Shown here in pieces: positions 1 to 22,586 of a stretch of DNA of 64,000 bases. A program made the translations under genes and the position numbers. Position 1 is the first letter of the stretch. Each line of letters begins with the position of its first letter. Source of the stretch: Oryzias latipes (Eukaryota; Chordata; Actinopteri; Beloniformes; Adrianichthyidae); assembly GCF_002234675.1 (NCBI RefSeq), contig NC_019870.2, positions 907,485-971,484 on the forward strand. The letters are read 5' to 3'. The notes beneath the pieces were generated by a model. The model did not search any database. It was not told the origin of the DNA and saw only the letters and a list, made by a program, of their open reading frames with translations.

Positions 1-330
1 AAACTCACTCAGAACCGGTCCGGACGGATGGCCAGTGACGGTCTGCCTGGTCCACTCTGGGCTCCCGTCCTCTCGCGGTCCCGGTTTTCCCACAACAACA
101 AGTAAGCTAAGCTAAGCTAACTTGATCTCCCGAGCAAACTCACACCCTTAAAGCACTAAACAACATTTAAATCCGTAGGTTTGTGTCATTTTAACTCACT
201 TCAATGTTTTTTTTAAACACGTAAATGATTTGCTGCGTTTTTTAACGGTTTCTACTTAGTTTCGCGCCATCGCCGCTCTGCCGCTGCTCCACTATCGTCG
301 CCCTGATGACGTCATCTCCCTCCAATTTTC
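1..330 (-). promoter_or_regulatory. Possible promoter and first exon of a gene running off the left edge
   Basis: This GC-richer, CpG-containing block contrasts with the AT-rich DNA that follows. On the minus strand a good splice donor (GTGAGT) lies at positions 8-3, preceded by about 90 bases of GC-rich sequence that could be a 5' untranslated exon. A perfect palindromic CRE (TGACGTCA) lies at 307-314. On the plus strand an ATG at about 29 opens a short frame ending near a GTAAGC donor at about 101, so a plus-strand first exon is also possible, but no continuation was found downstream. No protein homology is visible. The call rests only on composition, the CRE and the donor. Confidence 0.25.
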
Positions 331-2470
331 ACTTCCTCTTTTTTCAGCATCCAATCAATTTAAGAATAACATAAACATGACCCGCCCCTTTTCTACATAG
401 CAACAGTTAAAAAAAAATATCAACTCAGCTCTCCCCCAACAGACAAATTCCTAAAAACTTCAGACTATACTAAAATTACATTTAAACAGCATTAATCTAC
501 TACATTGTTATTATTTTAAACATTTTAAACCCTTTTTAGGAACTCATGGGTTTTAAACCCATTTAATTAACATTTTTCCATATTTTGAAGCATTAAATAG
601 TTTATTAATGCAACATTTTTAATTAACATTTTAAAGTATTTTAAAACCATTTTTAATGAACCTTTTGACATTTTCAAAGTATTGTAATCTCTTTTTATTT
701 TGAAAGCATTTTTAACATCCTTTTAATAATTTATTTTTTATTTTTTACATATTTTAAAAATATGTATATAACAAATATTTTCATATTTTTCAAGCTCTTG
801 AAACTATTTTTATGAAGCATTAAATATGTTAAAGCTTTTTGAACTTTGTTGATGAACTTTCCCCTTTTCGGATTTTTATTTTATTTTGGAATATTCACAT
901 TACTGTTATATTTACCCAGCATTCCTGCTCATACTATCAGGATGGATTTTGGTCTTTTTATGTTTGTGTTTGTCTATTCTTTTTCCAAAAGGACAAAGTT
1001 TGTTTGTTCCTTTGTTCTGTCAGAAGGTAACATCAAGTCCTCAGTCACTGACTTTATAACTAACATACTCTAATCACTTTTGTTTTTATCCCCTCTTGTC
1101 TTCATTCTTCATGACTTGCATTTGTGTAATTTGGTTTTTCATTCCTCTGATTCTTTAATGTTGAATGTTCAGAATGAATCTTAGACTGAACTCGAGGATA
1201 AAAATCCTTGAGTCCATCTCTTAAGAACAGATATTTGTATCCTTACACGCAGTTTTATCCCAATTTGTTTTTTACTTCTGGGACTTGTAGTGGTTAAAAT
1301 AAAGGAGTGGATAAGGAAAACCTTGTTTGTGGATGTGCCAGTGTCCTGCTGCCAAAGCATCAAACTCTGCAAGCCCGTCCAATTCCTCGAGTTTTCCATC
1401 TGTAAACAGGAATAATCAGAGGAATCAGAAAGACGCTGACAGTTTAAACTCATTACAGCTCATTTATTATGACTGCACAGTGTAATGCTGGAGCCAGATC
1501 CAAACCAGCATTAGCGAGGATCTTCTTCACTCACTGTTTACCGTCATCATCAGTGTGTTTGCACGCACGAGTATCCCAATTCCAGCATCGTTATTCCAAT
1601 TACACGTGTGTGTCGTTGGGCCGGGAACACGTCGTGACAGCTCATGAATAATTCTGCTCCTGTGCAGGAAAGCGTGTGTTTATCTACCCTTTAGTCTGCT
1701 GGGTGACACGCACACGCAGACACACACACACACACACACACGCGCGCGGTCCTTCAGTGGAATGATAATGCCACAGATAATTAAGAGTGATACTGAATTA
1801 CAAAATGGATGAGGAAGTCCCAGTTTGAGTCTAATTAAAGGATTCTCTGGGCCTGGTTTGCAGAGAATTAGCATGAACACACAGAGAGGCGTTGGGGCTT
1901 TCTGCTTTTGTCTGCACACAGACAGCCTCTCAGCAGAAAGTGGAGTTTTCTGACCCACACGCAGACAGATGTCAGGTTTGCAGAGCAAACTCCAGACAGA
2001 CGCTCCTGCAGTCCGTTGAAATGAGGCTGCATAATTCATTCTGTGACATTCAAAACACACACAGCGTCGCTCAGATTAACAAACCACTTAGGAGTGGATT
2101 ATTTCATCTGTTCAAACTGCATTCGAGCGAGGATTCAGAAGGAAGTCAGACAAAACTTCACAAACAAGTCCTCCAGAGGCAAACAGGAAGCAGACTTTAC
2201 CGAAACGTCTGCCGCCACAAAGAAACTCTTTAAAGTCTGATGAAAATGCTGCTTTTAACATCTTCTTGTGGCATTTTTTATGATGATGGAGGACAGAAAT
2301 AGACTACGTGCACGACAGAACTTCCGGTTAACTTCCGTGTTTCGAGTGTGAGGCCGACAACTTCCTGTTGGTCGTGTTATTGTCGTGGGGAGTTTTGTTG
2401 AGTTGCTAGTTTTGAGTAAAAAGGAGCGGATTTCGGGTAAAAGAGAGGCGTTTGTTGTTTCAACGCGTGA
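331..2470. other. Gene-free AT-rich intergenic stretch
   Basis: I see no conserved coding signal here. Positions 400-1180 are strongly AT-rich and hold only chance open frames. A CA/CG dinucleotide microsatellite occupies about 1708-1748. The short frames in this interval have no recognisable domains and no splice pattern. Confidence 0.6.
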
Positions 2471-2472
2471 CA

Positions 2473-2640
2473 ATGACATCACAACACTGTTGTGTACCCG
2501 TGTGCGAATTTGTCAAAGTACAACAGTACTAATATAAGCTTTCATAGCTTTCCAGTAGATGTGTCGGTGAGAGCCGAATGGATGGTGAACACGGCGGGGG
2601 GACTTCACCCCAAGCAAGACGAGTCGTGTTTCGTATTTGC
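2473..2640 (+). pseudogene. Remnant of a THAP-type zinc-finger domain
   Basis: From an ATG at 2473 the sequence encodes a start resembling THAP domains: M-T-S, then Q-H-C-C-V-P-V-C with the first zinc-binding cysteine pair. A shifted frame continues with the segment FHSFPVDVSVRAEWM, which matches the THAP pattern of an aromatic/FP motif followed by a conserved tryptophan (positions about 2540-2584). The frame changes and there is a stop between the two parts, so it is broken. THAP domains occur in host factors and in P-element-like transposases; this isolated copy next to repetitive sequence is more likely transposon-derived. The identification is by eye from the motif. Confidence 0.4.
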
Positions 2641-4800
2641 AGCAATCGGAAAGAAAATGCGTCATGTAAACACGCCGTTCGTCATACTTTGCCCCGGTCA
2701 GACTCGTTCGGATCAAAATTTCTTTCCGATCGAGATAGCTGGGTTATACCGATCGTTGTTCATGTAAACGGTCATTCCGATCGTGTGTCACTGCTGCTCT
2801 GGGTTACGTCATGCATAGACGGTGTTTCGCTGAGAGAAAGCTTGTGAACTCCTTACTTTCGTGCACGGAGCCTATTGAACCTTCGTAGTCTTTGAACTCG
2901 CCAGACAATTTGCCATTTTCATTGGCTGTTTACCATGGCGTGCAAATTACACCAACCCCCCCACTATCACAGTTTTCACTCAAAATTTAAGAGGAAGGTT
3001 TCAAAAAAAGAATTTGGCTCAAAAATAAGACAAGAGTGATGACGCACAAAAATTCATAAGAAGACTGTACAGTTCATGGAGGTTTGCTTGTTTTTCACAT
3101 TGTTTCCAGCTTGTCTTTGCTTTGATTTTGAAATTATATAATTTAATTAAGGCCCTACAAGTTTGACCTTTTTTATAAAACATAAAAACTGTTTGACGTC
3201 AGTTTTTACCACATTTAGCCCCTGAAATTGACTTTTTGGACAGTTTTTATTGAGGAAATATTGTGTAAAATAATGAAAAATATCTGTAAAAAAAATCTGG
3301 ATATCAAGAATTGCTATGAAAACCTTTTTAAAGATAAATGATTAGATAAAATTCTAGTTAAAAAAATGCTCAGAAAGACCCTTGACTACAAAGGGTTAAG
3401 AAATTAAGCCTAAATTACATTTCTGAGAATTTCTTTATTCAAATCAATGTGAATCAGGAGCAGACAAAAAAAGTACGTTTGAAAAAGATCTTATTTATGA
3501 TATAGAAAGTCTGCTGGGCGGTGGGAAGGGGGCGGGGTTGCTCTGCACCAACAGTCCCGCCCTTAACTCAGAGGTGAATTTCTAATGAACTCCTGCCGCT
3601 CTGCAGAAACTATGTCCCAGAAAACGACACGGGTTTTTGGATGTTGGCTCAAAACAGCGTCATCATAATGAAAAGACAAATGGGAAAACTTTGGAAACAG
3701 ATCAGGAGATGATCGGAGCACGACTTTTCTCTGCTGAGAGTCTGATTTCCAGAGTCCGGATGGATAGACGCACGTTTTGGGTGACAGAGCCAAATCCAGG
3801 CCTCCTGTGTCTCACAGAGACTCACACACCTGCAGTTTGAGGTTCATATTTTAAACAGATAAAGACAAATAGAGTCCTCTGCCTTCGCTGAGACACGAGG
3901 AGGAGAAGATGATGAGGAACCATATGTTGGTCCAAGGAGGCAAAAGAAGGAGTAGGTAAAAAAGAAAAGTAATCCGGAGGAGCAATAGCGGCTCTGCAGA
4001 CGCTGTGTGACAACGCCATGCACCTTTGAAGGTGCTGGTTGACTGATGTAGAATATTTACAAGCTCACTTTTAGCCAAATGCATCTTTAAACTTCACTCC
4101 AAACCTGTGGTTTCCTCCGACGGCTCTTTGGAGGGGGCATAAATGTTTCGGTTGAAGCGGCAGGTTTTGCTCCTCCTCCTCTCCTGGTGTTGACAGGAAT
4201 GTGAACGGACGAGTGTGAGGCGCTGATGCTGATGGATGCTGGCAGGTGTGTAGCATCTCTGTCTCCCTGCACCGCTCTGATTGCTCAGTGACTGGTCCTC
4301 TGCCACCTGGCTGTGTGTCGCCCATGTGGAGCGCGCGCAGACAGACACGCTGCAGGAAGCCGTCTGCAGCGCCTCGCAGTCGCCCGCACATGCCTCAGAG
4401 CTGCTGCAGGCGTCTGAAACTGTCTATTCAACTCTGCGGTCGTTCTCGGGACTTTCTCTCAAAACTCCCGTCACGTCTTTGCAGACTCAGACGCCTGGTT
4501 ATTGCCGACGGCCCCCATTTATGCAGCTGCAGTCAGGCCCTGCAGGCTGCTGCAGATGAACATGGAAAGCAGCTGTCACTGCAGCTTTGTCCATCCGTGT
4601 CACACAGATCCCAGTTTCCCGAAATGACCGCGTTTTCTGGGATTCATGTTTCAACTTCTAAAATCACTGCAGTTCCTAACTTCAGGTTTGTTCTGGATCA
4701 GCATCTTCTTCTTCTTCTCTTCCTTTGGGCGTTTCCCTTGAGGGGTCTCTACAGCCAATCAGCTTCCTCCGTCTAACTTCTGCATCCTCTAACAGCAGCT
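2641..4800. other. Intergenic, no gene recognised
   Basis: A few motifs recur around 2640-2790 (CATGTAAAC twice, CCGATCG several times), which suggests a decayed dispersed repeat. Open frames between 4070 and 4776 on both strands are short and lack recognisable domains or splice context. Nothing else can be supported. Confidence 0.5.
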
Positions 4801-4807
4801 ACCTTCA

Positions 4808-4900
4808 GAATCAGAAATACTTTATTGATCCCACACGTGTGTTAGCATGGCAGCATTGTAATCATAAAAAATAGAATCATATACAAACAAAGTAAATGTA
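4808..4900 (-). mobile_element. 3' end of a fish LINE-like dispersed repeat
   Basis: Read on the minus strand, the segment GGGATCAATAAAGTATTTCT at about 4833-4814 resembles the stereotyped 3' terminus of several teleost non-LTR retrotransposons. No reverse transcriptase coding is recognisable upstream on that strand, so only the 3' tail is supported. The family is not determined. Confidence 0.35.
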
Positions 4901-6289
4901 AACAAATAAGATGGCATAATAATAATCCTCCCATCAGGGATGGGGGGATCAGGCCTGGCCTGGGACAAAAACAGACCAACTGTTGCTATGGTAACAACAA
5001 CAAGAATAAACATAACAGGTCTTTTATTTTTGAAGATGTTTGCCGTTTTCTCCACCAGGCTTGTCTTGAACACTTTCTTCCAGAGAACATTTAAACCAGA
5101 TCTGACATCTCTGGAGCTCAGAATTGGAGAAGATGTGAACATAAAGCAGACAGGAAGGTCTGACGATCCAGACGGAGAAACAACAAACGAGGCTCAAAGT
5201 TAGAATCACACGAGCAGAGCTTTGGCAAGCTAACCCTCACCATAAAATTCTTGATCCAGACTGTTTAAGATGCTCTACCAAGTCCATCCAACTCATTCTA
5301 CGTGAACCAGGTCCATGAAAATTCTGTTTGGCATTAAACTGATCCATGTGGTGCAGAACAGGTCAGAGACCACGGCTCTAGATCCACTATCCTGCTGGTC
5401 TTTCAGCTATGTCTTTTCCCAGTTAGTGCTGATCACCTGGATCAGGTGGATTCAGAACAGAACCTTCTGCAGAAACCGATACATTTATGCTGATGACATC
5501 CTGAAATGACTTTTGTTTTTATAGTGTCAGAAGGGGCGGTGTGTGTGTGTGTGGGGGGGGGTCTCTATGAGGCAGTGAAACATGAACAGACTCTCAGTGA
5601 AGAAGTCAAAGATTCATTTGGAGCAGATCCTGACATCTGTGACACTTTCTGCTGTTTTTGACCAAGATTTGTTTTTTTTCCCAGCATCCTCTCAGACAGG
5701 AGGACGGCGGGTAGCAGCGGCAGACAGCCGCGCTCAGACATAAATCCCAGCAGAACGCTGAGGCATTCATCTCCCTTCAGGGGCTCTGACAGCTGTCCGG
5801 GGCTGGTGTCTCGGGAAATGTCGGATTCAGGGGGATTTTTTTAGGCCTGAAATTCTTTTACTGCACAGACTTCTCTGGTAAATCTGAGTTATGACGGTTC
5901 AACAGGATGAGTCCAACATGGAAACCTCACCAGCCCACCCTCTGAGGCTGAAAATCGGCTCTGATTGAGAGGAAAGTTCCCAAATGTTCAGGGGAACGAC
6001 CTCCTCTGAATGTTTCAGTCTGTCCGTCCAGGTGAGCAAACGTCTGACCTGGAATCTGAGGAAGTTCAAACAGATCAAAGCTGATGGAAACATGACCTGT
6101 TCCTGTCACTGCTGAACTACTAAATCCCTTCCAGTTCAGATTGAACCAGATTTGATCAAAATAAATCTGTTTGTCAAATTCCTATTCTGAAACCGCTTCC
6201 AGCTCCACATTCTGCTGTTTGGATGTTTCTGGTTCACTTTGAATGAAGACGGCACACAAAGAGAGGAGCTTTGGTTCTCCCAGACTCAA

Positions 6290-7265
6290 TCAGGATGATC
6301 CACCATAGTGTAGATTACAGTTCAGATCAGGACGATCCACTTCAGATCAGGATGATCCACTATAGATCAGGATGATCCACTTTAGATCAGGATGATCCAC
6401 TTTAGATCAGGATGATCCACTTCAGATCAGGATGATCCACTTCCGATCAGGATGATCCACTTCCGATCAAGATGATCCACTTCCGATCAAGATGATCCAC
6501 TTCAGATCAGGATGATCCACTTCAGATCAGGATGATCCACTTCCGATCAGGATGATCCACTTCAGATCAGGATGATCCACTTTAGATCAGGATGATCCAC
6601 TTTAGATCAGGATGATCCACTTCAGATCAGGATGATCCACTTTAGATCAGGATGATCCACTTTAGATCAGGATGATCCACTTCAGATCAGGATGATCCAC
6701 TTCCGATCAGGATGATCCACTTCCGATCAGGATGATCCACTTTAGATCAGGATGATCCACTTCAGATCAGGATGATCCACTTCCGATCAGGATGATCCAC
6801 TTCCGATCAGGATGATCCATTTCAGATCAGGATGATCCACTTTAGATCAGGATGATCCACTTCAGATCAGGATGATCCACTTTAGATCAGGATGATCCAC
6901 TTCAGATCAGGATGATCCACTTTAGATCAGGATGATCCACTTTAGATCAGGATGATCCACTTTAGATCAGGATGATCCACTTTAGATCAGGATGATCCAC
7001 TTCAGATCAGGATGATCCACTTCAGATCAGGATGATCCACTTTAGATCAGGATGATCCACTTCAGATCATGATGATCCACTTCAGATCATGATGATCCAC
7101 TTTAGATCAGGATGATCCACTTTAGATCAGGATGATCCACTTCAGATCAGGATGATCCACTTCAGATCAGGATGATCCACTTCAGATCAGGATGATCCAC
7201 TTCCGATCATGATGATCCACTTCAGATCATGATGATCCACTTTAGATCAGGATGATCCACTTCAG
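6290..7265. repeat. Minisatellite, 20-bp unit, about 47 copies
   Basis: The unit is TTCAGATCAGGATGATCCAC, repeated head to tail with no visible length change over more than 900 bp. Variation is confined mostly to bases 3-5 of the unit (TTCAG, TTTAG or TTCCG), plus occasional G to T after GATCA and one CCAT. The first copies at about 6290-6360 are more diverged, as is usual at an array edge. Each unit carries two GATC sites. It lies in intergenic DNA with no flanking gene within 4 kb. It is not a CRISPR array: there are no unique spacers. Confidence 0.95.
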
Positions 7266-8700
7266 TTCTGTTCAATCCAATCGGTTTTTCTTGACTGTAT
7301 TGAATAATGGTTGATATGACCTTCGGTCCTCACGTGTCGTTTTCTATGTGACCTTTGAACTTTGTGAGAAGCGTCTTAACCAGGGCCAGTGATGGAGGGA
7401 TGAGCGAGGTTTTCTTAAGCTCACCTGGATGCAGGTCGTTTCAGTGGACTGTCAGGTGTGATAAAACATTCACGTTTGCTGCTTTCACAGGTCACACAAC
7501 ATTTCACTCTGTTCAGCTGCCGGTGTGTTTCAGACACTATCAGAGCAGAAACAGTTTTCAAAGGTCAAAAGACGTCTCTACCTGTCAGAACGAGGGTGGA
7601 ACACCGGAACCAAAAATTAAAAGTGCTGAGACACAAACTTGACTCGCGTGTTTCTGACGCAGCAACACTTGTGTGAGGAGAACCTCCAGCCAGACCCAGA
7701 TCCCAGAGTTCCCGGCGTGTGAACAGGAACAGCTTCTGGTGTTACACCAACAGATCCTGAAGCGACACAGGAGGAACAGAAACTCTGGGAATCGTATTCC
7801 ACACAGAACACCTGTGGCATAAAAACTCCAGCTTTTCCATTAATAGGAGATTGAATTTTTCATGCAATCACTCCATCTCCCTTCAGCCAAAGCAGGATTA
7901 CATAATCCCCCTCATAACAGCCTGTCCCTGGCATTAGCCGTGCATGCATTCATGAGATTATGGCGTTAAAGCGAGCTGTTGCGTTCCTCCTGGTGATTCT
8001 AACAAAGATGCAGAGAGAAAAGTGTCGGAGCGCCTCGGCGGCAGCGTCACGCTCCAGCACTCACGCTCGGCTTGTGATGACTGCTCCACCACTTTTGCTG
8101 CAGTTCGTGTTTCACACCGGCCTCTGCGAGGCGCTGCAGGCAAACTCCCCTGAGAGCATCACTGACAGACCAGCGCAGACCAACAGCGCCTCCCTGTGGT
8201 GGTCTGCAGGACTGCGAGAAGAGCTGCTTTTGATTCTGGACAACTAAAGATCAGAAGAACGTCTTCCACGGTGCTAAACTTTGACCTTTTCACCCCTTCA
8301 CCCTTTATGGCACTAATTCACATCGAATCCATTTAATCCAGGACTCAAAAAAAGCATGGAAGAACATAATCAGGGGTTAAAACAACCTTCAATTCCAACT
8401 TATTTTAGGCAAAGCTTCAGTTCTTCCAGCCTTTGTCTGCTGGTTTGAATTCCATCGCTTCTGTAACAGAAGGTCAAGTTGAACCAATTCCTCCTGCAGA
8501 AAACATGCAGAGTTTTTTCATTGAAAGTGTTTTTAGGACCAATTTGATCCTCATTAAACAGATTGAGGTTTTATGCCGAGAACCTCCACTGTTGATGAAC
8601 AGAAAAGAACAAAAAAGCAGAAAAACACATTTTAAAACACAGAAAAAAGAAAACCAGCACAAAAAGTAAACCAACTGGTCTCGTTCAAGCCTTTCTATCA
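7266..8700. other. Intergenic, no gene recognised
   Basis: Open frames of 60-97 codons occur on both strands, but none shows a domain, splice structure or codon pattern suggesting a gene. No RNA gene was recognised. Confidence 0.5.
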
Positions 8701-8779
8701 GACTACAGAGTGTGCGATGTGTGGCGTACTCTCCATCCATAAGATCGCGACCACTCGTTCTTTTCACAAGTCCATAATA

Positions 8780-9890
8780 TTATATAGGATTCATTCTTTT
8801 TTCATTGAATACCTGCTAATACCACTGGTGAAGTCCTGTTCTGACCAGAGCATTGTCATCTCAGACCACGCCCCCTTTGTTCTGAGTTTGTCCCTCCCTG
8901 TGATTCCACAGAGCAGCTGATGCTGGCGGTTCAACTTTGTGCAGCTCATGGAGAAAGAAAACGCGCTTTTTCTCGCCACCAATACCTCCCCTGAGACGTC
9001 CAACCTCACCTCCTACACTGCTAATCTGAAACCAAAATCTTCTAAAGAACGCATGGATCTGAGCTGTAGAATCAAAGAGATAGATGAACAGTATGTCCAA
9101 ACCAAAGATCCCAAACGGAACTTCAAACTAAACTGGACTTCCTCTTAACTCACTCAGTTAAACGTATGCTTTTAAAAGACACGGCTCAGTTCTATATCCA
9201 TGGTAACAAACCAAACAAGCTGCTAGCCAACCAACTTCGCTGAGCCAGAGCATCCCTGAGATCCGCAGGCCATGCGGTCGCACAACATTAGACCATCTAC
9301 AAATAAACACCACATTCAGGGACCTTTACTCACAACTCTGAGGTCCAGGTAGATCAAGACATCATCCCAACGGTGCCACCAGATCTTAGAAGGGCACTAG
9401 ACGAGTCCATATCTAACTCTGAAATCACACCAGCTCTATCTTCTATGCTGTCTGGCAAATCTCCAGGCCCTGACGGGTTTCCAACAGAATTTCTTGCCAC
9501 GTTTTCATCCTTAGTTTCCCCACAGTTGTGTCTTTTGCTGTCTGACTCTTTCAGGTTGGGATCTCTCCCCAAATCTTTTACTGAGGCCTGTATCACCCTC
9601 ATTGCTAAAAAGGGTAAAGACCCAGCTGACTGTGACTCATACAGACATACAAACTCATGTCCCACCGTTTCAATTCACACCAACTCCCAACAGTCAAAAC
9701 CCTTTCATTTACACAGGGGAACGCTCCAGGCGTGCCTTCTGAGCCCGTTGCTCTTCAACCTGGCTATTGGGCCGTTTGCTGCGGCGATCTGAGGCTGTAA
9801 GGACATAACTGGTATTCAGAGAAACTCTACAGAACATAAAGTCTCACTGTATGCTGATGACCTTCTGCTCTTTATTTCAGATGACGACTT
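8780..9890 (+). mobile_element. Decayed L1-clade LINE fragment (endonuclease end to reverse transcriptase)
   Basis: Segments typical of fish L1 ORF2 occur in order on the plus strand. The end of the endonuclease domain, with the residues IVISDHAPFVLSL, lies at about 8850-8890. The inter-domain region with NKPNKLLANQLR follows at about 9205-9240. Reverse transcriptase motif GKSPGPDGFPTEFL is at about 9457-9500 and the segment ending ACITLIAKKGKDPADCDSYR at about 9588-9647. After an internal deletion come RGTLQACLLSPLLFNLAIGP and then the catalytic box LYADDLLLFISD at about 9847-9882. Several frame changes and stops interrupt it and both ends are missing. It is a dead 5'-truncated copy about 1.1 kb long. 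Confidence 0.85.
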
Positions 9891-9899
9891 TCCACCTAC

Positions 9900-11527
9900 A
9901 GGTAAACTGTGGCCTCACACATTACAAGTGACCTTTACCTGAGACGACACAGCTGTGAGGTCATCATCAGACTCGTTTCATGCAGGTTTGAGGTTCAATT
10001 AAACTGAAACTGTTCTTCTAAAAGGAGGAAAAGGTTTTTATTGACCAGCAGAAAACTGCTGGTTAGAAATCATCACAAGTCACGAGTCAGCAAATTTTTA
10101 TTTCACAGACATGATGGTTGAGGCACCAACATTCAAAGACCACACATGCAGTTTGTTGATATCTTCAGTCTGCATGCAGAGCTCCAGCAGGAATGGATGT
10201 GAAGTCCAACACTGACGCACAACTACTGAATGTACACAAAAATAATCCAGCAGATCAGCAAAGAATCCAGAAGTTCTGACAGAATTTACTCTCATTAGTC
10301 ACAAACGATTCAGACGCATGCAGACGGAACATCAAAGGTTGCTCAGCAGCAGAGACCAGCTTCACAAACCGTTTAGTGTTTCTGTTCTTTCTGCTCTAAC
10401 CAACAGAATCAGCTGATCTGAATGAGCTCAGGTTGTGTTCTGAAGTTCTCCTCGACATTCGTCTGTTTTCTCCTGCTCCTTCTCAGCTGCTGAGAAGAGT
10501 TTCCTCTGCAAACAGACCATTTCCAGTTTCAGTGTGTGTGTTTGGGTGTGTGTGCGGCTCACAGAAGCACACACACACATTTCTTTAACTGTTGAATCCA
10601 AGAATGCATTCAGACTGGAAACCAAGTCCTGCACCTGGTGTTTGGTCTGAATCCAGACTGCCGTCTACCAGAGATTTCTCATTCAGACTAAAGCTTGTAA
10701 ACAAAACCATGTGACTAACGATCTCTTCAGTCATTGGCCAGGAGTTAAGAGGGCGGGGCAAAGCAACGACACAAAGAATACTGGAAGTCCTGGTCTTTGC
10801 AGTCCTTGTCAGGATAGTTCACTGATTTAAACTCTATATTTGGCTGACCAACTTGAACGTCTGTCTCAACGTCAGGATCAACACGGTTTCCTTTGGTGTG
10901 TGTGTGTCTGATGGAGGCGTGCTGCAAGGTTGTTACTGAGGACACGTCTGCTGTTAAGGTACGCCGATACGTGTTTATGACGTATAGATTGATGGGAAAA
11001 CAGTGAGAAGCAAGGTGTGTCAATTTAAACGTTGTTTTAAGGAGTCTGCATCACATTTCAAAGAGCTGCTGTGACTCATCGTCACGGTTGCTTCCTTTCT
11101 ACTCTGTTTACATCCCATAATGATGGCTGTTTCGGTCCAGTTTTTCCACTCTAACCGTCTAACTGACTGAAAACTCGGAACCGGAGCTCTGAAAGATGAA
11201 AGATGGGTCTGAGCAGCTTATGTGTTGTTGTTGTGTAGATATGCTATTGTGTCGTTGTTGTGTTGTTGTGGCTCAGCCCCATCATTTTTCACCTCCATCT
11301 CTCCTTCATCTGCATTCAGGATCCTCTCTGGGAAACGGACTCGGTTCCTCCAAACGTCTGACTCAGCATCACGACTCTAACCTTTGACTCCTCCCTTAAC
11401 CAAGAGCTCCGCCTCCTTCTGCTTCCACATGAAAGCCACAAGCGTCCACGATGGGAACAGCATCATAACACCACGACGCATGGATGCAGGAGGCAGCGGC
11501 ATCGCCAGCGGAAGCGGCAGCGTCCGG
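9900..11527 (-). other. Probable 3' UTR and downstream flank of the V-ATPase B gene
   Basis: No coding sequence is recognised. On the minus strand AATAAA polyadenylation signals lie at 10103-10098 and 10042-10037, about 1.4 kb past the V-ATPase stop codon at 11528, and could end its 3' UTR. A nearer signal was not found on that strand by eye. Short CA/TG stretches occur at about 10540-10580 and 10895-10910. Confidence 0.3.
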
Positions 11528-21434
<9,907 letters not shown>

Positions 21435-21472
21435 GTTTGCTCCTCCTGCGGCGGCGGGTCGTGACTACCACG

Positions 21473-21482
21473 GCGCATGCGC
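21473..21482. promoter_or_regulatory. Candidate NRF1 site in the V-ATPase B promoter
   Basis: The palindrome GCGCATGCGC lies 39 bases upstream of the start codon (minus-strand gene), inside a GC-rich block from about 21270 to 21500. This is the consensus of nuclear respiratory factor 1, common in housekeeping promoters. The assignment rests on motif and position only. Confidence 0.5.
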
Positions 21483-22586
21483 AGCACTCACCTGCTGCAT
21501 CATCTCCCCCCCAAAGCAGGAGTCCGAAAAGTGGAAGAAACTCTTATGATTCAACATTTTTCAGTCCTTTTGTAAATGTTTTTCTTCAGAAACAGTCTGG
21601 GATGAACAATCATCTCATGACCTTTCTGGACTTCTAAACTGTGATGGTGGGGGCCGCTCCTGGTCCTGGGGCCAGACTCGGGTCAGAACCTCTTTCTGTT
21701 CAGAGGCGGTTCTGGAGAGCCGTCGTGATGCTGCGACGGCCTTCATCTGGACCGCGGCAGGTGGTCATCCTCAGGACCAGCTCCCAGCAGCGCCGACATC
21801 TCCCACACCCAGAGACCCTGAACGCCACTCAGCGTGTGGGCGGAGTCTAAAACCGGGTACACTGCTGTTTGTTTGTAAACAACGGTGAGGGGTGGGGCTT
21901 AAAAAACTTTATTTACCCACAAATTCAATAACATAAAATTAAATTAGAGTTCATGAAAACATTTTTTAGTAAAAATGATCAAATTCGATTTCAGCGAAAG
22001 CGTCCAGCTGACCCGGGAGTCTCAGCAGCTTCCTCTGGTTTGGAGTCCTGGACGCCGCCGCCATCACAAGACGTCAGCAGCGTTGTAGCTTCATCCAGAA
22101 CCAGCACGCTAAAGCCGACGCCTCCTGGGATTTATGGTCATTTGAAGATGGTCACGCCCAGACTCCTCCCCGTCTCTGGAGGCGAGGGGCCAATCAGAGG
22201 CCAGCCCATCGGTCGGACTTTGGCGCCGTTCCTGTGGAACATGACTCAGCAGAAAGACCTGACGTCCCGTGGAGGAACCCAAAGGTTCTCCGTCAAACGC
22301 CGTCAGTGAACTAAAAGCATCAGAATTTCCTGAACGGGGGCTAAACGTGGCGGTAAAAAAACTCTTCAAACAAAGCGCCCACGGGTCAAAATGGGTCAGA
22401 ACCGGGGCGGTGGGGCGCTGCAGCAAACCCCGTTTCTTTCAGCCGTGTTGCATTAAAAGACATCTGTAAAAGCAGGAATTTTCCATTCTCTCTATGAAAA
22501 CCAGAATGCAGCTTAAAACCACAAAAAAATTAAAAAGAACGTTTTTTTGACCCAGGTCATGTGATCCGGGTCATGTGATCCTCGGC
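21483..22586 (-). other. Spacer: V-ATPase upstream region and dusp11 3' UTR
   Basis: dusp11 and the V-ATPase gene are co-oriented, so this 1.1 kb holds the dusp11 3' UTR and the V-ATPase promoter. A minus-strand AATAAA at 21913-21908 is a good candidate for the dusp11 polyadenylation signal, giving a 3' UTR of about 0.68 kb. Open frames in the interval lack recognisable domains. Confidence 0.45.

Noticed and set aside
4246-4776. 176-codon plus-strand frame
   Set aside because: No recognisable domain, no conserved splice or promoter context, and overlapping open frames on the other strand of similar length.
6290-7265. CRISPR-like regular array
   Set aside because: Units are continuous 20-mers without spacers, in a vertebrate genome. 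It is a minisatellite.
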